This document shows, one piece after another, positions 19,810-28,735 of a DNA stretch of 36,967 nucleotides. The notes under the pieces were generated by a model, which worked only from the letters and a program-made list of their open reading frames with translations, did no database searches and was not told the DNA's origin. Source of the stretch: Shouchella tritolerans (GTDB lineage Bacteria; Bacillota; Bacilli; Bacillales; Bacillaceae_D); contig NZ_JAODPB010000012.1 in assembly GCF_025770735.1 (NCBI RefSeq), positions 1 to 36,967 on the forward strand, given 5' to 3'. Each line of letters begins with the position of its first letter. Within the stretch, counting starts at the first letter, position 1. Position numbers and translations under genes: made by a program.

Positions 19810-21255
19810 ATGAAACTGGATCTAAGGCGGCAACAAATGCTGCTCGCAGGCGAATGGGTGGACCGGACCGAGACGATTGAAGTTCGGAATCCAGAAAATG
19901 ATCAGTTGGTCGCGATTGTCCCAAAAGCATCCAAAACAGACATGGAGCAGGCGATTATTTGTGCAAAAGAGGGGGCGAAAGCATCGGCTGCTCTTCCTGT
20001 TTATAAGCGGATGGCCATTTTAAATCGAGCTGCCGATTTTGTTGAAGCCCACAAAGAACGGTTTGCACGTACCATTGCTACAGAAGGAAGCAAAACGATT
20101 CGCGAAGCACGGAAGGAAACAGGTCGGTGTGTCGAGACATTGCGATTATGTGCGGAGGAAGCACGCCGCGTAACGGGTGAAACGATCCCATTTGACCAGT
20201 CCCCAGGAGGAGCAGGGCGCTTTGGCTATTACGAACGACATCCTCTTGGTATCATTGGCGCCATTACGCCATTTAACGATCCACTGAATTTGGTCGCCCA
20301 TAAGATTGGCCCAGCTATTGCGGCAGGCAATGCGATTGTGTTAAAACCAGCAACAGCAACGCCATTAAGCGCACTCTTGTTAGCCGAAGCCTTTATGGAG
20401 GCAGGATTGCCAAAAGGGATATTGTCCGTTATGACAGGATTGGGCGGTGAAGTTGGCGATGTGCTTATCACCCATCCTGACGTGCGAATGGTTTCCTTCA
20501 CAGGGGGAATGGAGGCTGGCCTTGAAATTGCCAAAAAGGCAGGTTTAAAGAAGAAAAGCATGGAACTTGGCTCTAATTCACCAGTCATCGTCCTCGAAGA
20601 TGCCCATATTGAAGACGCTGTAAAAGCGAATGTGAGCGGTGCCTTCTGGGCAGCGGGGCAAAACTGCATAGGCGTACAGCGCTTGTACGTCCATGCAGAG
20701 GTTTATGACCGCTTTAAAGAGCTGTTTGTAAAGCAGTCCTGTGCTTACACGATGGGAGAGAAACTATCTGAAAAGACCGATATGGGACCCCTTATATCTG
20801 AAAAAGAAGCAAAGCGTGTTGCGTTCATGGTAGACGACGCCCTGCGGATGGGCGCAGTCCTTCTATGCGGCGGCAAGCGGAGCGGCGCTTTTTATGAGCC
20901 AACTGTGCTTGAAAACGTACCAGACGACTGCATGCTCGCTAAAGAAGAAATTTTTGGGCCAGTGGTCTTGCTTTATAAGGTTGAGTCTCTTGCAGAGGGA
21001 ATTGAAAGGGCGAATCAATCGGAATATGGCTTGCATGCGGGCTTATTTACAGAGGATATGAATGCTGTTTTTCAGGCAATTCGAGAGCTGGAAGCAGGCG
21101 GTGTCATGGTCAATGATAGCTCCGATTTCCGCATTGACGCGATGCCATTTGGAGGAACAAAGCAATCAGGATTAGGGCGCGAAGGCGTAAAGTTTTCTAT
21201 ATTAGAGATGACAGAGCAGAAAGTGGTTTGTTTTAAATTACGCCATAATGGGTAA
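19810..21255 (+). CDS. Aldehyde dehydrogenase, probable aspartate-semialdehyde-oxidising (DoeC-like)
   Basis: This NAD(P)-dependent aldehyde dehydrogenase of 481 residues has the complete active site: N156 in ITPFNDPLN, E252 in MELGSNSP and the nucleophile C286 in GQNCIGVQR. Overall layout and the end motif MPFGGTKQSGLGREG fit the succinate-/other semialdehyde dehydrogenase group. As last gene of the operon headed by doeA, it most likely oxidises aspartate-4-semialdehyde to aspartate, the DoeC step. Succinate semialdehyde is the main alternative. The ATG has AAAGGAGG about nine bases upstream, 13 bases after the previous stop. A strong hairpin follows. Confidence 0.87.
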   Translation: MKLDLRRQQMLLAGEWVDRTETIEVRNPENDQLVAIVPKASKTDMEQAIICAKEGAKASAALPVYKRMAILNRAADFVEAHKERFARTIATEGSKTIREARKETGRCVETLRLCAEEARRVTGETIPFDQSPGGAGRFGYYERHPLGIIGAITPFNDPLNLVAHKIGPAIAAGNAIVLKPATATPLSALLLAEAFMEAGLPKGILSVMTGLGGEVGDVLITHPDVRMVSFTGGMEAGLEIAKKAGLKKKSMELGSNSPVIVLEDAHIEDAVKANVSGAFWAAGQNCIGVQRLYVHAEVYDRFKELFVKQSCAYTMGEKLSEKTDMGPLISEKEAKRVAFMVDDALRMGAVLLCGGKRSGAFYEPTVLENVPDDCMLAKEEIFGPVVLLYKVESLAEGIERANQSEYGLHAGLFTEDMNAVFQAIRELEAGGVMVNDSSDFRIDAMPFGGTKQSGLGREGVKFSILEMTEQKVVCFKLRHNG

Positions 21256-21256
21256 A

Positions 21257-21285
21257 GAGGTTGGGAACAGATCGTTCCCAACCTC
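21257..21285 (+). terminator. Hairpin terminator of the ectoine operon
   Basis: A perfect 12-base stem GAGGTTGGGAAC / GTTCCCAACCTC with a five-base loop starts two bases after the stop codon. The T-run behind it is short (CGTTT), so it may be a weaker terminator or an mRNA-stabilising stem. Confidence 0.7.
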
Positions 21286-21427
21286 CGTTTGTAGCCTAAC
21301 GCTCGCATTTTCTATCAGGCTAGGTGATTGGTTTTTACGCATAGGAAGATAAGCTGCCCCAGTGGAAAGAGATTTTTAACGTTGAACCAGTCTTAGAAAT
21401 TCGCCGACCAACTGGATCTTTAGCGTC

Positions 21428-21874
21428 CTAGCACTTTCTTTTTGTTTGCTTTATGTTTATGTCAGGATTGATTCTTTTCACTTGTTCTATGAATAACTGC
21501 TTCTCTTTAGGTGAAATTCGAATAAGATTATAGTGACTGTATTCGATTTCGATTTTGTTGCTTGAGAGGGCAGGGGAAGCGAAAAAATCCTTTGTAAACC
21601 TCATCGCCTTAATCGTATTGATGTTGATTGTTTTTTTATAAAAACCAAACACAACGACAATGGTTTTCGACTCTGGTTTAAGGACATACTTTGTCCTGAA
21701 AAATATCGAACCAATCAGAAGCAAAAACAGTATCAATACGGGCTTTTTTATAAAAGCGTTTTGCACTGGGAAAGCGGCTACATTCAAGTCAAAGACAATA
21801 TCGATGCTTAATACGATCATGAGGGAATACATGATCGCTGAATAAGTGATTCCTTTTTCGCTTTTAAATACCAA
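21428..21874 (-). CDS. Small membrane protein with PH-like (bPH_4) domain
   Basis: The protein of 148 residues begins with two hydrophobic segments (about residues 10-30 and 44-60) and ends in a soluble PH-like region containing the pattern SPALSSNKIEIEYSHYNLIRISPKEKQLFIEQVKRINPDI, shared by a family of small Bacillus membrane proteins with unknown function (sequence here abbreviated by its key SPALS, ISPKEK and INPDI elements). The frame is open to GTG 21883, but TTG 21874, giving MVFKSEKGI, has GGTGG at better spacing and the family's typical start. It lies alone, opposite to both neighbours. Confidence 0.65.
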   Translation of the reverse strand: MVFKSEKGITYSAIMYSLMIVLSIDIVFDLNVAAFPVQNAFIKKPVLILFLLLIGSIFFRTKYVLKPESKTIVVVFGFYKKTININTIKAMRFTKDFFASPALSSNKIEIEYSHYNLIRISPKEKQLFIEQVKRINPDINIKQTKRKC

Positions 21875-22017
21875 GACGGCCACCGCCTGTTTTTTGTAAG
21901 AATGATATCATATGAATGAGGGGTCTATTGGCCGCTAATTAGCGAATGAATTAGGAAAGCGAGGTATTCCTTAACCATGCTTGTGCTCACCGAGGGAGAA
22001 CAAGGATAAGCGCTTTT

Positions 22018-22049
22018 GTACTAACAGTACCAACATGCTAAACTAGCAT
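22018..22049 (+). promoter_or_regulatory. Two adjacent inverted repeats, candidate operator
   Basis: GTAC-TAACA-GTAC (22018-22030) and ATGCTA-AAC-TAGCAT (22035-22049) lie side by side about 35 bases before the binding-protein gene. They are placed where a regulator would act on the amino-acid importer promoter. No factor can be named. Confidence 0.35.
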
Positions 22050-22082
22050 AATTAACAGAAAAAAAGAAAAAGGGGGATGGCT

Positions 22083-22883
22083 ATGACCATACGATTAGGG
22101 ACTGCCTTTGTAGCAGGTGCTGTTCTCGTCCTCGCAGCTTGTAATAATAGTGAAACAGGGGCGAGCGATCATACAGGCGGGGCGGATGGTGACAATGTTG
22201 AAACTTACCAAGTAGCTACTGATAATAATTTTGTCCCATTTGAGTTTATTGATTTAGAGACAAATGAACTAACAGGCTTTGATATCGAATTAATGAAAGC
22301 GATCGCTGAAGAAGCTGGTTTTGCGGTTGAATTTCAGCAAATGGATTTTTCCGGGGCGTTGTCAGGAATTGAACAAGGAAGTTATGATGCTGCCATTAAT
22401 GGGATGACCATTACTGAAGAACGTAAAGAAAACATTGATTTTTCCGATCCTTATTATGAATCAGGCTTGGTCCTAGCGGTAGCAGAAGAGGATGATGTGA
22501 TCCAATCAATAGACGACGTTACTTCGTCCACAAAAGTGGCGACGAGGCTGTCATCGACGAGTCAAACGTATTTAGAAGATAATACGGAAGCGCAAGTGGA
22601 TGCTTACCCTGAAATTACAGAAGCCTACCAAGCGTTGCTTGCTGGCCACGTCGATGCAGTTTTATATGACATGCCAAATGTGCAGTACTTCATGCAACAA
22701 CAAGGAGAAGAGCAAATGAAAATGGTAGGCGAGCGTTTAACAGGCGAGGAATATGGGATTGCTTTTCCAAAAGGCTCCGACCTCGTTGAACCAGTAAATG
22801 AAGCGCTGGCGACGCTCATGGAAAACGGCACGTACGGCGATATTTATGAAAAGTACTTCGGAGAACGGCCAGAAGGCATGTGA
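22083..22883 (+). CDS. Amino-acid ABC transporter substrate-binding lipoprotein (GlnH-like)
   Basis: The protein captures a polar amino acid or similar solute outside the membrane for the permease and ATPase that follow. A lipoprotein signal peptide ends in the lipobox LAAC, with lipid attachment at the cysteine near residue 20. The SBP_bac_3 domain is clear: VATDNNFVPFEFID at the start and AAINGMTITEERKENIDFSD in the middle, as in glutamine-binding proteins. The ATG at 22083 is chosen because GGGGG sits six bases upstream, while the ATG at 22077 directly touches it. Glutamine is the default ligand; an ectoine or diaminobutyrate ligand is possible given the neighbouring operon but is unsupported by sequence. 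Confidence 0.9.
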   Translation: MTIRLGTAFVAGAVLVLAACNNSETGASDHTGGADGDNVETYQVATDNNFVPFEFIDLETNELTGFDIELMKAIAEEAGFAVEFQQMDFSGALSGIEQGSYDAAINGMTITEERKENIDFSDPYYESGLVLAVAEEDDVIQSIDDVTSSTKVATRLSSTSQTYLEDNTEAQVDAYPEITEAYQALLAGHVDAVLYDMPNVQYFMQQQGEEQMKMVGERLTGEEYGIAFPKGSDLVEPVNEALATLMENGTYGDIYEKYFGERPEGM

Positions 22884-22924
22884 AACATCGCTATGGCAGC
22901 TTTCATCAAGAGGTGAGATAAAAA

Positions 22925-23563
22925 ATGGATTTTGGGGCATTGCCTTTTTTATGGGAAGGTTTGAAATACACGGTTTTAATTACGCTCGTCGGTATTTTTT
23001 TAGGAAGTATTGTTGGCTCGATTTTCGGATTGATGCGCCTATCTCGTATTGGGTTCGTGAGAGCAATCGCAGCGATTTTTGTGGAAGCCATTCGAGGAAC
23101 GCCTTTGCTGGCGCAAATCTTTTTTATCCATTTCGGGATTCCAGGTCTGTTGGATTTACGGTTTGATCCGCTTTACACTGGGATTTTTGTCATTGCGATT
23201 AACTCAGGCGCCTATATTGCCGAGATTGTCCGCGGCGGGGTACAATCGATAGACAAAGGGCAAATGGAAGCTGGCAGGTCGCTAGGTTTAACAGGGAGTC
23301 AAACAATGCGCTATATTATTTGGCCTCAAGCCATTAAAGTGATGATTCCTCCATTCGGCAACCAATTTATTATCAGTTTAAAAGATACGTCGCTTTTATC
23401 GACGATCGCCGTTGCCGATTTAATGTATCAAAGCAGAACGTATACTGGTTTATCTGCTTCGTATTTTGATACATACTTGCTTGTCTGCCTGTTTTACTTA
23501 GCGATCACGATTCCGGCTTCTCTTTTATTACGCTATACAGAACGGAGACTGGAACGGACATGA
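22925..23563 (+). CDS. Amino-acid ABC transporter permease (GlnP-like)
   Basis: This 212-residue integral membrane protein of the HisM/GlnP type has about five hydrophobic segments. The permease EAA loop that contacts the ATPase is visible as [40 protein letters not shown] is typical of the family. It is the only permease gene in the cluster, so it probably works as a homodimer. The ATG has AAGAGGTGAG upstream, and its stop overlaps the ATPase start by four bases (ATGA), indicating translational coupling. Confidence 0.93.
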   Translation: MDFGALPFLWEGLKYTVLITLVGIFLGSIVGSIFGLMRLSRIGFVRAIAAIFVEAIRGTPLLAQIFFIHFGIPGLLDLRFDPLYTGIFVIAINSGAYIAEIVRGGVQSIDKGQMEAGRSLGLTGSQTMRYIIWPQAIKVMIPPFGNQFIISLKDTSLLSTIAVADLMYQSRTYTGLSASYFDTYLLVCLFYLAITIPASLLLRYTERRLERT

Positions 23564-24282
23564 TTAAAGTAAATGACTTGCATAAATCGTTTGGAGAACA
23601 TGAGGTGCTAAAAGGGATTACGACGGACATTCGCGAAAAGGAAGTCGTTTGCATCATCGGCCCTTCTGGCTCTGGGAAAAGTACGTTTCTCCGCTGTTTA
23701 AACCGGCTTGAAGACATTACATCTGGGGAAGTGGTCATTGATGGCGTCAACATTGCCGACCCGAAAACAAATATTAACACTGTGCGACAGGAAGTTGGCA
23801 TGGTGTTTCAACATTTTAATTTGTTTCCTCACAAGACGGTATTGGAAAATATCACGCTTGCACCATTGAAAGTGCGGGGCATTGAAAAAGGGGAAGCGGT
23901 TGCGGCAGCCAAGAAGCTTCTTGAGAAAGTCGGTTTAGGGGATAAAGCAGATGCGTACCCGGCAAGCTTGTCAGGCGGGCAAAAACAGCGTGTTGCGATT
24001 GCAAGAGCGTTGTCAATGAATCCGAAAGTGATACTGTTTGATGAACCGACGTCAGCACTAGACCCTGAGCTTGTCGGCGACGTCCTTTCTGTCATGAAAG
24101 AGTTGGCATTCGAAGGGATGACGATGGTCGTAGTCACACACGAAATGGGGTTTGCCCGGGAAGTCGGTGATCGCGTTTTCTTTATGGATGAAGGCCGCCT
24201 TGTTGAAGAGGGCACGCCTGTAGAGATTTTTGAACAAACGAAAAACGAGCGTACAAAATCGTTTTTAAGCAAAGTCTTGTAA
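23560..24282 (+). CDS. glnQ: Amino-acid ABC transporter ATP-binding protein (GlnQ-like)
   Basis: The 240 residues form a single nucleotide-binding domain that powers the importer. Walker [10 protein letters not shown] lies near residue 34, the Q-loop in [19 protein letters not shown], the signature SLSGGQKQR near 135, and Walker [15 protein letters not shown] followed by the switch histidine [10 protein letters not shown]. All motifs are intact. It is the last gene of the three-gene unit and is followed by a terminator shared with the oppositely oriented peptide-transport operon. The glnQ symbol is by family, not proven substrate. Confidence 0.93.
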   Translation: MIKVNDLHKSFGEHEVLKGITTDIREKEVVCIIGPSGSGKSTFLRCLNRLEDITSGEVVIDGVNIADPKTNINTVRQEVGMVFQHFNLFPHKTVLENITLAPLKVRGIEKGEAVAAAKKLLEKVGLGDKADAYPASLSGGQKQRVAIARALSMNPKVILFDEPTSALDPELVGDVLSVMKELAFEGMTMVVVTHEMGFAREVGDRVFFMDEGRLVEEGTPVEIFEQTKNERTKSFLSKVL

Positions 24283-24286
24283 AAAT

Positions 24287-24335
24287 AAAAGCCTGCTTTT
24301 AGCCATCAAAATGGCCAAAAGCAGGCTTTTTCGCG
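24287..24335. terminator. Bidirectional terminator between convergent operons
   Basis: A long near-perfect stem AAAAGCCTGCTTTTAGCCAT / ATGGCCAAAAGCAGGCTTTT (24287-24306 and 24311-24330) is flanked by A and T runs, so it can stop transcription from both the amino-acid importer (plus) and the peptide importer (minus). Confidence 0.9.
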
Positions 24336-24339
24336 TTTT

Positions 24340-25353
24340 TTAAGAATAAGCAGGTTGGTGTTCGCCAGAAGAAATTTCCTCCATGTAATGGCATGCCCCT
24401 GCATGGCTATTTGCCATTCCTTCGGTTGTCCGCAATTCAGGCACGTCTGTTTTGCATTTTTCTGTTGCAAATGGGCAACGTGTATGAAAACGGCATCCGC
24501 TTGGGGGATCAATTGGCGATGGCACGTCGCCTTGCAAAATGATGCGTTCTTTTTTTATGCTCGGATCTGGTTTTGGAATCGCAGACAGCAACGCTTTTGT
24601 ATACGGATGCTGTGGATTATCGAAAACCGATTTTTTATCGCCCATTTCCACAATACGGCCAAGATACATGACAATGACGCGGTCTGAAATATGACGGACA
24701 ACGCCTAAGTCGTGGGAAATAAACAAATACGTTAATTTTAATTCCCGTTGCAGTTTTTTGAGCAAATTAATGACTTGTGCTTGGATCGATACATCAAGCG
24801 CGGAAACCGCTTCGTCGCAAATGATCAATTTTGGGTTGACAGCCAAGGCTCTGGCAATTCCAACGCGTTGCCGCTGGCCGCCACTAAATTCGTGAGGGAA
24901 GCGATCAATTTGGTGTTCGCCTAAACCGACTGTTTTCATTAGTTCGCGAATAAGCCGATCATGATCCTTGGCAGGCGCGACTCCTTGGATGGTCATCGCT
25001 TCTGAAAGCACTTGGCGAACCGTTTGCCGCGGATTGATCGATGCATACGGATCTTGGAAAATAATTTGCAAGTCTTTGCGTTTTTTCCGCATTTGGTTGC
25101 GGTTCAGCGAAAGCAAATCTTCGCCTTGGAACTGGATTTTTCCTGAAGTCGGTTCGTCAAGACGGAGAATTGCCCGGCCAGTTGTAGACTTTCCGCAGCC
25201 GGACTCGCCTACAATCGAAACCGTTTCGCCTTCTTTGACTTCAAACGAAATGTCATCAACTGCTTTGACATGGTTGACCGTCCGTCCTAAGAAGCCCCCT
25301 TTAATCGGGAAATATTGCTTTAAATGGTCAACTTTTAGTAGCGTATTGCTCAC
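24340..25353 (-). CDS. Oligopeptide ABC transporter ATP-binding protein (OppF/DppF-like)
   Basis: This is the second nucleotide-binding subunit of a peptide importer, about 337 residues. Visible are Walker A GESGCGKSTTGRA, the Q-loop IIFQDPYASINPRQ, signature FSGGQRQRVGIARAL, Walker B LIICDEAVSALDVS, and the C-terminal oligopeptide-transporter domain with CRFHTRCPFATEKC. The GTG at 25353 has GGAGG at nine bases and is preferred; an ATG at 25359 is the alternative, only three bases behind the same site. The start overlaps the end of the preceding ATPase gene, as usual for coupled oppD-oppF pairs. It is the last gene of the operon before the shared terminator. Confidence 0.93.
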   Translation of the reverse strand: MSNTLLKVDHLKQYFPIKGGFLGRTVNHVKAVDDISFEVKEGETVSIVGESGCGKSTTGRAILRLDEPTSGKIQFQGEDLLSLNRNQMRKKRKDLQIIFQDPYASINPRQTVRQVLSEAMTIQGVAPAKDHDRLIRELMKTVGLGEHQIDRFPHEFSGGQRQRVGIARALAVNPKLIICDEAVSALDVSIQAQVINLLKKLQRELKLTYLFISHDLGVVRHISDRVIVMYLGRIVEMGDKKSVFDNPQHPYTKALLSAIPKPDPSIKKERIILQGDVPSPIDPPSGCRFHTRCPFATEKCKTDVPELRTTEGMANSHAGACHYMEEISSGEHQPAYS

Positions 25354-26350
25354 GTACATTCACCTCCGGCTTATCCCATTTATCCGTGTAAATCCAGCAG
25401 CGGATTTGGCTGCCGTCTTCATTTGTTTCGAGTTCAGGCAGCTCTTTGCAAATGTCGCTTGCAAATGGGCAGCGAGGCGCAAAACGGCAGCCTTTTGGCA
25501 TATCGGCTGGCGCTGGCACAGAACCTTTTATAATAGACAGATCGCCTTCTACGTCTTCATCATGGCGCGGCAATGATTGCATAAGGCCGACTGTGTATGG
25601 GTGGCGCGGTTTCGTAAACAAGTCTTGGACAGAGGCGTACTCCACGACTTGTCCGCCGTACATCACGGCGACATTGTCGCATGTCTCCGCTACAACCCCA
25701 AGGTCATGCGTGATCATGATAACAGACATGCCAAGGCGATTTTGCAAGTCTTTAATTAACTCAAGAATTTGCGCTTGAATCGTCACATCGAGTGCGGTCG
25801 TCGGTTCATCGGCAATTAGCAAGTCTGGGTTGCACGCAAGAGCGATTGCAATCATGACACGTTGCCGCATTCCACCTGAAAGCTCAAACGGGTATTGGTC
25901 AATCCGTTTCTCAGGAGAAGGAATGCCAACAAGTTTCAACATCTCAATGGAACGAGTACGTGCTTCTTTTTTTGATAAATTTTCGTGAATGCGAAAAGAC
26001 TCACTGATTTGCTGCCCTACTGTAAAAGTCGGGTTTAACGATGTCATTGGCTCTTGGAAAATCATCGAAATTTCGTTGCCACGAATTTTTCGCATTTGCG
26101 CAGGCGTTTTTTTCAATAAATCATCGCCCTTAAACAAAATCTCCCCACCGACCACTTTTCCTGGATGTGAGAGCAAATTTAATATTGATAGGGACGTAAT
26201 GCTTTTACCAGAACCAGATTCCCCAACAATGCCAATCGTTTTTCCTTTTTCAACATCAAATGTCACGCCATCTACTGCTTTTACTTCCAATTCCTTCGTG
26301 AAAAAAGAAGTACGTAGATCACGTATTTGCAAGATCGGATCATTAGCCAA
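25328..26350 (-). CDS. Oligopeptide ABC transporter ATP-binding protein (OppD/DppD-like)
   Basis: First ATPase subunit of the peptide importer, 340 residues. Motifs: Walker A GESGSGKSITSLSIL, Q-loop MIFQEPMTSLNPTFTVG, signature LSGGMRQRVMIAIAL, Walker B LLIADEPTTALDVTIQ, switch histidine MITHDLGVVAE, and the terminal domain CRFAPRCPFASDIC. The frame is open to GTG 26359, but that codon overlaps the AAAGGAG ribosome-binding site; TTG 26350, eight bases behind it, is the better start (MANDPILQIRDL). It forms an operon with the two permease genes upstream and the OppF-like gene downstream. Confidence 0.93.
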   Translation of the reverse strand: MANDPILQIRDLRTSFFTKELEVKAVDGVTFDVEKGKTIGIVGESGSGKSITSLSILNLLSHPGKVVGGEILFKGDDLLKKTPAQMRKIRGNEISMIFQEPMTSLNPTFTVGQQISESFRIHENLSKKEARTRSIEMLKLVGIPSPEKRIDQYPFELSGGMRQRVMIAIALACNPDLLIADEPTTALDVTIQAQILELIKDLQNRLGMSVIMITHDLGVVAETCDNVAVMYGGQVVEYASVQDLFTKPRHPYTVGLMQSLPRHDEDVEGDLSIIKGSVPAPADMPKGCRFAPRCPFASDICKELPELETNEDGSQIRCWIYTDKWDKPEVNVREQYATKS

Positions 26351-26377
26351 TCGTCTCACTCCTTTCTCTTATACGAT

Positions 26378-27328
26378 TTATTCCGTTTCAACCCGTTTGT
26401 TTACGAATCGATAGGCAATGTCTACAAGCAAGTTAACAAGGACGAACAAAAGCGAAGCAACTAAAATGCCGCCTTGCATGACAGGAAAGTCGCGGTTGTT
26501 GATCGCGTCGTAAATCAGCCTGCCCATTCCGTTAATCGCAAACACGCTCTCGGCAAGGACGGCGCCGCCAAGCAAGCTGCCAAAGCTCAAACCAACTACG
26601 GTAATAACTGGAATTAACGCATTTTTTAAAGCATGCTGATAAATAACAATCCGTTCCCTAACCCCTTTGGCACGAGCAGTGCGAATATAGTCTTGGTTAA
26701 TAACTTCTAGCATGCTGGAACGAGTCATCCGGGCAACAATCGCTGCCCCTGAAATGCCTAGCATAAATACAGGTAGTACAAGCTGTTCAAAGCTACCCCA
26801 CCCAGAAGGGGGAAACCAAGCTGTATCGATAAATTTTCCGATAAATGGAATGTTACCTAATGCGAACCATTGGATCAGCACAAGGCCAAGCCAAAAGTTT
26901 GGCATGGACATCCCAAATAAAGCCAACACCATAATCGCAGAATCACGGAATGAACCGCGCTTTGTTGCGGACAGGACGCCTGCAATCAAGCCAAGAAAAA
27001 TACTGAGAATCGTACTATATATCGACAGTTCGAGCGTTATGCCAATTCGCTGGAGAATTAAATCAGAAACAGGCTGTCCATTCCGTAAAGAATTCCCTAA
27101 ATCGAATTGAACTAAGTTGGTCATATAGCGAAAATATTGGACTGGATAAGGGTCATTCAGACCGAGTCGTTCATTAATGGCTTCAATTTGTTGAGGCGTA
27201 GCCGATTCGCCTGCAAGTACTTGAGCGGGGTCGCCTGGAATAAAATGCATTAATGAAAAAACGATCAATGTAACCCCGATGATAACAGGTATTAGCTGGA
27301 GCAATCTGCGGACTAAAAATTTAAACAT
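26378..27328 (-). CDS. Peptide ABC transporter permease (OppB/DppB-like)
   Basis: This 316-residue inner-membrane permease has about six hydrophobic segments. The N-terminal signature RRLLQLIPVIIGVTLIVFSL with MHFIPGDPAQ is typical of OppB/DppB proteins. The EAA loop RTARAKGVRERIVIYQHALK, which docks to the ATPases, is followed by NALIPVITVVG. The ATG is preceded by AAGAGGTG. It lies second in the operon, 22 bases after the OppC-like gene and 18 bases before the OppD-like gene. Confidence 0.94.
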   Translation of the reverse strand: MFKFLVRRLLQLIPVIIGVTLIVFSLMHFIPGDPAQVLAGESATPQQIEAINERLGLNDPYPVQYFRYMTNLVQFDLGNSLRNGQPVSDLILQRIGITLELSIYSTILSIFLGLIAGVLSATKRGSFRDSAIMVLALFGMSMPNFWLGLVLIQWFALGNIPFIGKFIDTAWFPPSGWGSFEQLVLPVFMLGISGAAIVARMTRSSMLEVINQDYIRTARAKGVRERIVIYQHALKNALIPVITVVGLSFGSLLGGAVLAESVFAINGMGRLIYDAINNRDFPVMQGGILVASLLFVLVNLLVDIAYRFVNKRVETE

Positions 27329-27350
27329 AGGCGCACCTCTTTTCTATAAA

Positions 27351-28241
27351 TTATTTTGTCTTTGGATCAAGCGCATCACGAAGCCCATCGCCAAACAGGT
27401 TAAAGGCGAGGACAAACAAGACAATTGCTAGTCCAGGGGCGTAGGTCATATGCGGAGCCTGGAACATGTATACTTTTCCGCTGTTTAACATCGCACCCCA
27501 TTCAGGGCTAGGAGGTGAAACGCCTAAACCAAGAAAAGAGAGGCCTGCGGCAGATAAAACACCAGTTGCAATTGATAAAGTCGATTGTACAATTAATGGG
27601 GACAAAGTATTTGGTAATATATGTTTAAAAATAATACGAGTATCGCTAGCACCCAGCGCTTTAACAGCATCGATATATTCTAATTTTTTGACAGATAGTG
27701 TTGAGCCTCTCGCAATCCGTGCAAATACTGGAAACGCGCTGATTGCTACCGCAAGAATAATGTTATTCAAGCCAGGCCCGAGTGTCGCAACGATTGCAAG
27801 CGCAAGGATAATGCTCGGAAATGCTAAAAGAATATCCATAATCCTCATAATAATGGCATCGATTTTACCGCCGTAGTAGCCAGAAATAATGCCAATTACT
27901 GTGCCAACCGTTCCTGCGATGGCGACGGAAACAAAACCAATACGGAATGTAATGCTTAAGCCGTGTAAGATGCGTGAAAACACATCGCGACCAAAATCAT
28001 CGGTCCCGAACCAGTGATCACTGGAAGGCCCTTGTAATTTAAGTGCAAAGTCTTGTTCATTAATGCCTTGAGGGGCAATCCAAGGGCCGATGACGGCTAA
28101 GATTGCTAGAATAATAATCAGCACTCCGCCAAAGACGGCAGACTTGTTCGACAACAAACGACCTAAAAAAGCCTTCCAATTTCGCACCCAAGGCTTTTGT
28201 GCAACTTGGCCGATTGGCTGACTTGCAGTATCCTGAGACAT
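27351..28241 (-). CDS. Peptide ABC transporter permease (OppC/DppC-like)
   Basis: The second permease has 296 residues and about six transmembrane segments. An N-terminal OppC-type domain is followed by a first membrane span (AVFGGVLIIILAILAVIGPW) and the periplasmic segment DHWFGTDDFGRDVFSRILHG, a hallmark of DppC/OppC proteins. The EAA loop reads YIDAVKALGASDTRIIFKHI. ATG 28241 has GGAAG about six bases upstream and is preferred over TTG 28247. It is the first gene of the minus-strand operon. The binding-protein gene is divergent on the other side of a 494-base gap. Confidence 0.93.
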   Translation of the reverse strand: MSQDTASQPIGQVAQKPWVRNWKAFLGRLLSNKSAVFGGVLIIILAILAVIGPWIAPQGINEQDFALKLQGPSSDHWFGTDDFGRDVFSRILHGLSITFRIGFVSVAIAGTVGTVIGIISGYYGGKIDAIIMRIMDILLAFPSIILALAIVATLGPGLNNIILAVAISAFPVFARIARGSTLSVKKLEYIDAVKALGASDTRIIFKHILPNTLSPLIVQSTLSIATGVLSAAGLSFLGLGVSPPSPEWGAMLNSGKVYMFQAPHMTYAPGLAIVLFVLAFNLFGDGLRDALDPKTK

Positions 28242-28735
28242 ATTCAACTTCCTTTCTTTTCAACTTATACGCATCATCTGATTATACATTAAGTCTTAAA
28301 ACGAAAACAATCTAAAATAGCAATCTTAATATAGTATTTTAGCGAATAATGTCGACATATGCAAAGGGAATTTTCGGATTTGAACACAGTTTTATGGAGA
28401 TTTATCGAATAAGGGATGAATCACCATAAATCCAGTTGGCATCCTTGAGACAGATTGTGAGATAAATAGCGTCCTATTTTTCCCTCCACACTTGTTAACC
28501 AAGAGTAGAAAATGGTCGCTATTATAATAGGAAAATAAAAGAAACAGGCTATGAAAAGCAAAAAAACATAGGATATTACCATTAAAATGAAGCAAATCAA
28601 TATATTAGGATGAATATTCAAGACTAAAGTCCTAATTAATGTGAATGTTTAAAGCAGGACATTGTTTATTTGTGTAAAATAGTATATAGTGAAATTTGTT
28701 TTACAGAAATTTAAGAGAACAAGGGGGATAAAATA
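28242..28735. other. 494-bp divergent intergenic region of the peptide transporter
   Basis: This AT-rich gap separates the peptide permease operon from the binding-protein gene. It holds the plus-strand promoter listed separately. A 66-codon hydrophobic frame on the minus strand (28421-28621, TTG start with a weak AGGA) reads ILICFILMVISYVFLLFIAC; it could be a small membrane peptide but lacks a family and a strong start, so I do not call it. No second clear promoter for the minus operon was identified. Confidence 0.4.
28662..28690 (+). promoter_or_regulatory. Sigma-A promoter of the peptide-binding protein gene
   Basis: TTGTTT (28662-28667) and TATAGT (28685-28690) are separated by 17 bases, about 45 bases upstream of the start codon. 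Confidence 0.65.

Noticed and set aside
28367-28381. CodY-like box AATTTTCGGA upstream of the peptide transporter
   Set aside because: Only the left half matches the AATTTTCWGAAAATT consensus; too many mismatches in the right half.
28421-28621. 66-codon hydrophobic minus-strand frame upstream of the peptide permease operon
   Set aside because: TTG start with only a weak ribosome-binding site in a very AT-rich region; hydrophobicity can arise from T-rich codons by chance.
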